From: JAGOTP01 sp964582475 | GTDB lineage: Bacteria; Patescibacteriota; Patescibacteriia; 2-12-FULL-60-25 | Assembly (NCBI GenBank): GCA_964582475.1 | Contig: CAZOQS010000003.1 | Span: 62,001-126,000, forward strand | Length of the DNA: 64,000 bases | Direction: 5' to 3' | Shown here: in pieces, positions 58,324-64,000 of the stretch | How the letters are laid out: each line of letters starts with the position of its first letter | Position numbering within the stretch: position 1 is the stretch's first letter | Program-made: the position numbers and the translations under genes | The notes under the pieces: model-generated | Databases searched by the model: none | What the model was told of the DNA's origin: nothing | Seen by the model: only the letters and a program-made list of their open reading frames with translations

Positions 58324-59190
58324 ATGTCTTCATCTGTCCGTAAAGCCGTCATTCCTGTCGCGGGGTTTGGTACGCGTTTCCTGCCGTTTACCAAAGCGAT
58401 GCCGAAAGAAATGCTCCCGATCATCGACACGCCGGTGATTCAGTATGTAGTGGAAGAGGCGGTTGCTTCCGGCATCACCGACATTATTCTGGTGACGAGC
58501 TATGCCAAGCGACCGGTCGAAGATCATTTTGATACGAACTCAGAGCTTGAGGCCTGGCTTGAGAAACAGGGGAAAGAGGAACAGCTCGAACAGGTGCGCA
58601 AGATTAGCAGCATGGCGAACTTTATTTATGTGCGACAGAAGGGGCCGTATGGAAATGCAACACCGGTCGCGAACGTCGCCCATTTGATCGGAGATGAGCC
58701 GTTTGCCGTGATGTGGGGTGATGAAATGTTTCGCGGGCAACGTCCACGCCTGCGTCAGATGTTGGATGTGTTCGAAGAGTTTGGAGATCCTGTGATCGGG
58801 CTTATTCCGACGGATGACGAGGGAACGAAGAAGTTTGGAATCATCGATCCCGCTGAAACGATTCGCCCAGGAGTTCACCGCTTGAAACAGGTGATGGAGA
58901 AGCCGGGGCCAGAAAAAGCCCCATCGCGCTTGGCAGCTATTGGATCGTATATTTTGACGCCTGATATTTTTCAGATTCTTAAAACACTCAAGTCAGGTCA
59001 CGCGGGAGAATATTTCTTGCCGGATGCGATTCATGAACTTATTCAGCAACGTTCGGTCTACGGCTATGAGCTGGAAGGAACGTGGTTTGATACCGGCTCA
59101 AAGATTGGATGGCTCAAAGCGAACTTGGCAATGGCGCTGGAACGGAAGGACTTGGCCTCAGAAGTCCGAGCCATGCTACAATCGCTCTGA
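58324..59190 (+). CDS. galU: UTP-glucose-1-phosphate uridylyltransferase
   Basis: A 288-residue enzyme making UDP-glucose for envelope glycans. GalU hallmarks are present: KAVIPVAGFGTRFLPFTKAMPKEMLPI (about 7-33), the nucleotide-binding region, VMWGDEMF and the C-terminal GYELEGTWFDTGSKIGWLKAN. TATTCT (58309-58314) lies just upstream, giving a very short leader. It ends in TGA and is followed after 7 bp by the solute-binding lipoprotein, so the two may be co-transcribed. Confidence 0.95.
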   Translation: MSSSVRKAVIPVAGFGTRFLPFTKAMPKEMLPIIDTPVIQYVVEEAVASGITDIILVTSYAKRPVEDHFDTNSELEAWLEKQGKEEQLEQVRKISSMANFIYVRQKGPYGNATPVANVAHLIGDEPFAVMWGDEMFRGQRPRLRQMLDVFEEFGDPVIGLIPTDDEGTKKFGIIDPAETIRPGVHRLKQVMEKPGPEKAPSRLAAIGSYILTPDIFQILKTLKSGHAGEYFLPDAIHELIQQRSVYGYELEGTWFDTGSKIGWLKANLAMALERKDLASEVRAMLQSL

Positions 59191-59197
59191 CAACACT

Positions 59198-60622
59198 ATG
59201 CCTCGTTCTCCGTTCTTTCTTCGTTTCACTGCCCTCACAGCCATCATCGCGCTCTTTGGCGCGGGTTGTGGCAAGGCGCCTGATCCAGGTGCAGCCCAGG
59301 CTTCCGAGCCAGTCGTGCTTGAGATGTGGGGCGTCGTGGATGATAGCGATGTGTACCAATTGGTTCTCAACCAATATCGAAAGGCGCATCCGAACATTCA
59401 GATCAACTACCGACGACTTCGGTTAGAGGAGTACGAGCAGAAAATGCTCGAAGGATTTGCTGACGATCGCGGTCCGGATATCTTTTTGATCCATAACGAT
59501 TGGACAGGAAAGTATCTTTCAAAGATTCAGCCGATGCCAAAGACGGTGAAGATCGGTTCGCTCGCGATCTCAGGTTCGTTTGGGAGCACTCGTACCTGGT
59601 CGCTGGTCGAAGAGCCAACAGTCACCCTTCGTGATTATCGGACGCAATACGCGGATGTGGTGGCTCACGACACGATTCGGAAAGTTGGACTCGCGCCTCC
59701 GGTACAAGGGGCGCCTTCGGATGTGCAGGATCGGATTGTGGGGATGCCGATCTCGGTCGACACGCTCGCGATGTATTACAACAAAGACATCTTGAATAAA
59801 GCCGGCATCTTAGAGCCAGCAACAAGCTGGGTGGATTTCCAGTCGCAGGTTGAGAAGATTGTGAAGTTAGATCAAGATCAGCAGAGCTTTGCGCAGATGG
59901 CGGTAGCGCTTGGGACGGCGAACAACATTTCGCGTGCCGCTGATATTTTGACGATTCTCATGGTGCAAAACGGTACTCGAATGGTAAATGATGCTGGTCT
60001 GCCGGCCTTCCATCAGACCCCGCCTGATCTCGCAAATGTTCGCCAAGAACCACCGTCGTATTCGGCGATCTCGTTCTATACGGACTTCGCCAATCCGAAT
60101 AAGGCAACCTATACCTGGAACGCCGCACAGCCAGAATCGCTGGATGCGTTTGCGCAGGGGAAGACAGCGTTTTACTTTGGCTATGCGTACGACCTCCCAA
60201 CGATTCGCGCTCGTGCGCCGAAGATCAACTTAGGGATCGCAAAGCTTCCGCAGGTGTCGGAGACCGCTGAGAAGAACATGGCGAATTATTGGTTCTGGAC
60301 GGTCGCCAAGAAATCAAAGAATACGGATTCAGCCTGGCACTTCTTGAATTACCTCACCAAGCCCGAAAATTCGAAGATCGTTTTGGACCTCATGAAGCGG
60401 CCCGCTGCACGTAAGGCGCAGCTCGCCCCTCAGCTCGACGATGAACAGATAGGAGTCTTTGCGTCGCAGGTTCTGACGTCTATTTCTTGGTATCGCGGGA
60501 ATGATCCGAGCGCTGTACAGGAGGCCTTTGGACAGCTGATTGCGGATGCCTTGAATCCACGCGTGGAACTGCCGATTGCTATGCGAAACGCGATCGCACG
60601 CATTACGCAAACAATTCAATAG
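59198..60622 (+). CDS. Extracellular solute-binding lipoprotein (family 1)
   Basis: A 474-residue protein with a lipoprotein signal peptide (FTALTAIIALFGAGC, Cys about 24). The mature part has the family-1 sugar-binding-protein architecture: VLEMWGVVDDSDVYQLVLNQYRKAHPNIQINYRRL (about 40-74), GPDIFLIHNDWTGKYL, PISVDTLAMYYNKDIL and FAQGKTAFYFGYAYDLPTIRA. Such proteins normally feed an ABC permease. No permease or ATPase gene is adjacent, and the next genes are Cys-rich surface proteins. The substrate is unknown; galU next door hints at a sugar link but does not prove it. The start at 59198 gives the lipobox. Confidence 0.88.
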   Translation: MPRSPFFLRFTALTAIIALFGAGCGKAPDPGAAQASEPVVLEMWGVVDDSDVYQLVLNQYRKAHPNIQINYRRLRLEEYEQKMLEGFADDRGPDIFLIHNDWTGKYLSKIQPMPKTVKIGSLAISGSFGSTRTWSLVEEPTVTLRDYRTQYADVVAHDTIRKVGLAPPVQGAPSDVQDRIVGMPISVDTLAMYYNKDILNKAGILEPATSWVDFQSQVEKIVKLDQDQQSFAQMAVALGTANNISRAADILTILMVQNGTRMVNDAGLPAFHQTPPDLANVRQEPPSYSAISFYTDFANPNKATYTWNAAQPESLDAFAQGKTAFYFGYAYDLPTIRARAPKINLGIAKLPQVSETAEKNMANYWFWTVAKKSKNTDSAWHFLNYLTKPENSKIVLDLMKRPAARKAQLAPQLDDEQIGVFASQVLTSISWYRGNDPSAVQEAFGQLIADALNPRVELPIAMRNAIARITQTIQ

Positions 60623-60676
60623 GAGGGGCGGCTATCAATCACACGCCGAATCAGATATCATACGAGAGAATTCTCT

Positions 60677-62146
60677 ATGCTTGCTCTTTTTGATTGGGTA
60701 AAAAACCATTTGGCGAAGGTGGTTGCTACGGTATTCGTCGTAGCAGTAGCGATTTTTGGACAGCAGATACAGCCTGCGCAAGCGGTCGGGAGTTGTAGCT
60801 TTGCCTGCCAAACTCGAATTGCACCCATCGCTTGTGTGAGTTCAACCGATTGTGAAGATAACTGTCGGAGGAGCTGTACTGCGTTAGGGCTGACAGTAAC
60901 GCCTGGTATGAGCGGTACCTGTGACCGCACCATTCATTTGTCGGGATCCCCTGGGGCATGTACGCCAACCTGTACTTGTACGCCTCAAGTGATTCTTGAG
61001 TGTGAACGTGATCCAACATTGGGCACGGGAGGGACCAACTTAGGTATAGATGGAGAATGCGCCACGCAATGCAATAATACCTGTAGCACAGCGCGATTTA
61101 GAGACCGTTTAGGAAGAGCCTTTGTTACAGAGGTTTCGTGCGCTGCTCGACCCGCCATCAACTGTGTTGATCCCGAGGCTCGGACGGGGCAATTAGCGGT
61201 ATGTCAATTATGTATCCGTAACTGTATTAATGGTGCCGCGCTTTCGGGAACGGTAGGTGTTCCGAGTGATTGTTACAGCACCTGTCGCCAGACCAATGGA
61301 CAAAATGCTGCTTGTAATGGAGTGCCGATGGAAGCAGCAACGGCTGATTTTAATTCCTCTGGTGCGGTAGGTGGTTCAAGTGGGCGTCGAAGCCGTATTC
61401 AGTCAGGAACGACTGCCTCGACAAGCGAAGCGGCTAGCCTGCCGCCTGGAGCATGTGTCCAACGTGCGATTGCCACTGATGCGGCGATCGCAGGTCGTAT
61501 CGAGCAGATCGAGATTGCATTTGGAGTCACTTCGTCTACCTTCACCTGTCGCCGGGTTTGCGCCGAGCAGGAAAGGGGGAAGTGTGTGGTTGGTGGGTGT
61601 CCAGGTGATACGTCAGTGCAGTGTTGTTCTCCCGATTCTGGCGCTCCTCCCGCAACGCAATGCGGAGGTCGTGGAGCAACAACATCAGGCGCAGCGGCTG
61701 ATGGGGGCACGGGTGGGACCACTGAAGGAGGGACAACAGATGGATCAACGGAAGGTGGTGCTTCAAATAGCGGGACGCCAGGCTCTTCGGGCACAACGGA
61801 TTCCACTGGAGGGACTCGTAGCAGCACAGTGGGGAGCTCAAACGTCGCCGCCGATTCCGGCGGCCTGACGCGACTTATCTTGCCCTCGTGTATTGAAGAC
61901 GGAGGTTGTCAGTTTTCAGATATTATCCAGGTTGGATTAAACCTCGTCCGATTCTTGTTTGGCCTGGCGGGAGTGTTGCTGCTGGTTGTCTTTGTCTATG
62001 CCGGTATTGAGTACTTAATCGCCGGTGATGCATCAAGTGTAAATACAGCAACAGAGCGTATTAAGAAAGCGCTTCTGGGGCTATTCTTCATGTTCTTTGG
62101 CTACACCCTCGTGAACTTCATGGTTGGGCTCTTTGTACGTGCATAA
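60677..62146 (+). CDS. Cys-rich surface protein with VirB2/TrbC-like two-helix C-terminus
   Basis: A 489-residue protein with a signal sequence (AKVVATVFVVAVAIFGQQIQPAQA, about 13-36). Cys-rich modules follow (e.g. CSFACQTRIAPIAC, CEDNCRRSCTALG, near 39-75), then a Gly/Thr/Ser-rich low-complexity linker (about 330-400). The end has two membrane helices (NLVRFLFGLAGVLLLVVFVYAGIEYLIAGD... and ALLGLFFMFFGYTLVNFMVGLFV). The paired helices with a short charged loop resemble VirB2/TrbC-type pilins. Whether it forms pili or is simply membrane-anchored with a disulfide-rich external part is unknown. Paralogous to the next gene, 4 bp downstream. Confidence 0.75.
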   Translation: MLALFDWVKNHLAKVVATVFVVAVAIFGQQIQPAQAVGSCSFACQTRIAPIACVSSTDCEDNCRRSCTALGLTVTPGMSGTCDRTIHLSGSPGACTPTCTCTPQVILECERDPTLGTGGTNLGIDGECATQCNNTCSTARFRDRLGRAFVTEVSCAARPAINCVDPEARTGQLAVCQLCIRNCINGAALSGTVGVPSDCYSTCRQTNGQNAACNGVPMEAATADFNSSGAVGGSSGRRSRIQSGTTASTSEAASLPPGACVQRAIATDAAIAGRIEQIEIAFGVTSSTFTCRRVCAEQERGKCVVGGCPGDTSVQCCSPDSGAPPATQCGGRGATTSGAAADGGTGGTTEGGTTDGSTEGGASNSGTPGSSGTTDSTGGTRSSTVGSSNVAADSGGLTRLILPSCIEDGGCQFSDIIQVGLNLVRFLFGLAGVLLLVVFVYAGIEYLIAGDASSVNTATERIKKALLGLFFMFFGYTLVNFMVGLFVRA

Positions 62147-62150
62147 TTGT

Positions 62151-64000
62151 ATGAACCGACTTCTCTCTTTCCTTGGATCAATCCTCTTCGCCGTAGCACT
62201 GGTTGTTGGAACGGTGTTGCCGCTCCAGACGGTACAGGCGGCAAACACCTGTAGTTTTCGCTGTGCAGCAACCATGGCGCCAGGCGCGGGGAACTGTAAC
62301 CCACAGCACTCGTCGAGTGCTCCTTGTACGGCGCAGTGTGATCGCTTTTGTGGACGGCTTGGAATGAGCCGCGATACAAGCGCCTCGATCAGCTGTACGG
62401 ACTCCACGGTGACAGGTGGCGCTTCAAGCTGTGGAGCCTGTACGTGTACACCGAACCACACGCAGCTCTGTTCGGGATTGGTATCGGGGGGACGTGATCC
62501 AGATTGTGCTCAAGGCTGTACGGATGTTTGCTCGACGAGTCGTAATAGCGGGCGTCTGAGTCCTGGGGAACGGATAAGCTGTAGTTCGACTCCTGCTCCG
62601 ACTTGTGTTGCCGCATCCCGGACGCGGTCAGAGGGGTATTGTCGAGCCTGTATCTCAGAATGTCGCCGTACCAACCAAAGTGCTACGGATGCGTCCTGTC
62701 TCACGACCTGCCAAACACGCGATCTATTTTTCGTGTGTCAGGATTTTACAGCCACAAATCTTGGGTTTGCCGCTACACCAAGTTCAGGGAGTTCGGGATC
62801 AGGGCGTTCGGGTTCGACGGGCAGAACGGGTTCAGGAACAACAGGTGGATCAACGGGCGGAGGCGCGCCAACGGGTACACCCGCGCCAGCTCAGGAAGGA
62901 GTTTGTAACTTCACTTGTCAGCCGCAAATTGCACCATCTGCAACGGCCTGCACCACAGACGAAGGTTGTGCGACACGGTGTCGAGATATCTGCGGTCGAT
63001 CATTCACGGGTGGCACCTGTGTTACGTCCGGGGCAACCGCTCCTCGTTGTGGAGCATCGGTAGGCGGAGCCCCGAGACAATGTATCTTTGAATGTACTAT
63101 CGGCGCCTCAGCACAGGAGCGAACCTGCAATCCTCAAGGAACGGATGATGCGGCACCAGCCAGAGTCTGCGGAGGTTTTTGTGAAGCATCTTGTCGCGCG
63201 GCAAGTATCGGTGAGCGAGTTCCTAGCAGTGCACGTTTTTGCGGGGGTTCAGTGGCTACGTGTCGTGCACCGGGCGGAACGACTTCTCCCGGCGGATCAA
63301 ATGGTGGTACGACGCCTGGAGAAAGCGGCGGAAACAGTGGGAATGGGGGAAGCGGGAGTGTGACACTCGGAGCGGGAGGTGGAGGTTCACGCTTGGTGAA
63401 TCCGCTCACAGGAATTGATTCCGTCGCTTCATTAGTAGGTCGTTTGGTGAAAGGGATCCTTGGCATCGTTGGATCAGTCGCACTTCTCATGTTTATCTAC
63501 GGAGGTGTCCGTTGGATTTTGTCGGCCGGTGATCCGAAGGATATCTCTGCTTCGAGAAACATCATTCGTAATGCGACAATCGGGATGGTGTTGATCTTCT
63601 TCTCCTACACGATCAGCAGTGTGATCTTGGGCTTACTGGGCGAGGTTGGCGGAGGGCAGACAAATACAGGTTCCTCCTCTCAGACGGGCGCATTAGCAAC
63701 CTGTGTTGAATATGCCGTGAGTCACGGACACATGGGCCGGAACGAAGCGCAGGACAGTACGACGCCTGATTGGGCGTGTCGTCAGACGCAGCCTTCAGAG
63801 CGAACAGATCGAACGCGGTGTATTACCCGCGGTTGTCCTACGCAGGGTGCAACGGTTCTCTGTTGCGCTCCTGCCGCTGGCACAGCCCCAGATTCAACGC
63901 CAACGCCGTCTGGAGCGCCGGGATCTTCGGGTGCACCAGCCCCAACGGGTGGGACGGAGTTATTGGCGGCTGCGCCGGGTTGTCAGACGGTGATAACGAG
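62151..64000 (+). CDS. Second Cys-rich surface protein with VirB2/TrbC-like helices, 3' end outside window
   Basis: At least 616 codons, with no stop codon before the window end. A signal peptide (LLSFLGSILFAVALVVGTVLPLQTVQA, about 4-30) is followed by Cys-rich modules matching those of the preceding gene (CSFRCAATMAP near 35; CNFTCQPQIAPSATAC near 252). Gly/Ser/Thr-rich linkers and a VirB2/TrbC-like two-helix unit (IVGSVALLMFIYGGVRWILSAGDPKD...ATIGMVLIFFSYTISSVILGLL, about 443-496) follow. Unlike its neighbour it then continues with a further Cys-rich part (CCAPAAG, PGCQTV). It starts 4 bp after the previous stop, so the pair is probably an operon. Role unknown. Confidence 0.75.
   Translation, partial: MNRLLSFLGSILFAVALVVGTVLPLQTVQAANTCSFRCAATMAPGAGNCNPQHSSSAPCTAQCDRFCGRLGMSRDTSASISCTDSTVTGGASSCGACTCTPNHTQLCSGLVSGGRDPDCAQGCTDVCSTSRNSGRLSPGERISCSSTPAPTCVAASRTRSEGYCRACISECRRTNQSATDASCLTTCQTRDLFFVCQDFTATNLGFAATPSSGSSGSGRSGSTGRTGSGTTGGSTGGGAPTGTPAPAQEGVCNFTCQPQIAPSATACTTDEGCATRCRDICGRSFTGGTCVTSGATAPRCGASVGGAPRQCIFECTIGASAQERTCNPQGTDDAAPARVCGGFCEASCRAASIGERVPSSARFCGGSVATCRAPGGTTSPGGSNGGTTPGESGGNSGNGGSGSVTLGAGGGGSRLVNPLTGIDSVASLVGRLVKGILGIVGSVALLMFIYGGVRWILSAGDPKDISASRNIIRNATIGMVLIFFSYTISSVILGLLGEVGGGQTNTGSSSQTGALATCVEYAVSHGHMGRNEAQDSTTPDWACRQTQPSERTDRTRCITRGCPTQGATVLCCAPAAGTAPDSTPTPSGAPGSSGAPAPTGGTELLAAAPGCQTVIT

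Noticed and set aside
61371..61868. Alternate-frame open reading in the Cys-rich surface gene
   Set aside because: It is internal to the well-supported 489-residue frame with no start signal of its own.
1..64000. Insertion sequences, transposases, integrases, prophage genes or CRISPR arrays
   Set aside because: None seen on either strand; the atypical single-gene units carry no recombinase of their own.

Overview
The window looks like a chromosomal segment of a Patescibacteria (Candidate Phyla Radiation) bacterium with roughly 50% G+C. The lineage is an inference. It rests on compact gene spacing, VirB2/TrbC-like two-helix tails on Cys-rich surface proteins, an orphan sugar-type binding lipoprotein, many unassigned secreted proteins, and native genes that nearly all lack a Shine-Dalgarno (SD) motif and have very short 5' leaders. 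The genetic code appears standard: TGA ends galU, yidD and two smaller genes.

Layout. 0-9.6 kb: 3' part of pnp, a one-helix membrane protein, a ~0.9 kb gene-free stretch that looks like a structured RNA, a DksA/TraR zinc-finger protein, lspA, comM/yifB, a LysM-M23 cell-wall peptidase and an MFS permease. 9.7-23.5 kb: accessory region with two HExxH metallopeptidases, a papain-like peptidase broken by an in-frame TGA, a C39-like peptidase, a Ser/Thr kinase, GrpB-like, SemiSWEET-like, TRIC-like, Nudix, 2H-phosphoesterase and HAD proteins, and a TrmB-like regulator. 23.6-35.4 kb: tRNA-Ala, an O-antigen-ligase-like/TPR membrane protein and a run of large secreted surface proteins, all on the minus strand. 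35.4-36.6 kb: a non-coding block with several DnaA boxes, two perfect parS sites and a third partial one, then tRNA-Ala and tRNA-Arg. 36.8-44.5 kb: rpsT, polA-holA, tRNA-Cys, a 3D-domain protein and a class A PBP. 45-51 kb: dnaN, dnaA, a DUF4173 membrane protein, rpmH, rnpA and yidD. 51-60.6 kb: YggT, DUF167, nfo, tig, ychF, galU and a solute-binding lipoprotein. 60.7-64 kb: two tandem Cys-rich proteins with pilin-like C-terminal helices; the second runs off the window.

The main observation is a dispersed set of six single-gene units (12.3, 18.8, 44.8, 53.8, 55.8 and 56.5 kb) that differ from their neighbours in the same ways. They have SD motifs where native genes have none, coding sequence that looks richer in G/C, mostly their own sigma70-like promoters (several overlapped by perfect palindromes), and a long GC-rich hairpin downstream. 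Five of the six products are unrecognised; the sixth is a non-RD protein kinase. The second main observation is the origin/partition-like block at 35.4-36.5 kb, about 11 kb from dnaA. The third is the structured-RNA candidate at 3.26-4.1 kb. Base composition and codon usage were judged by eye, not computed.
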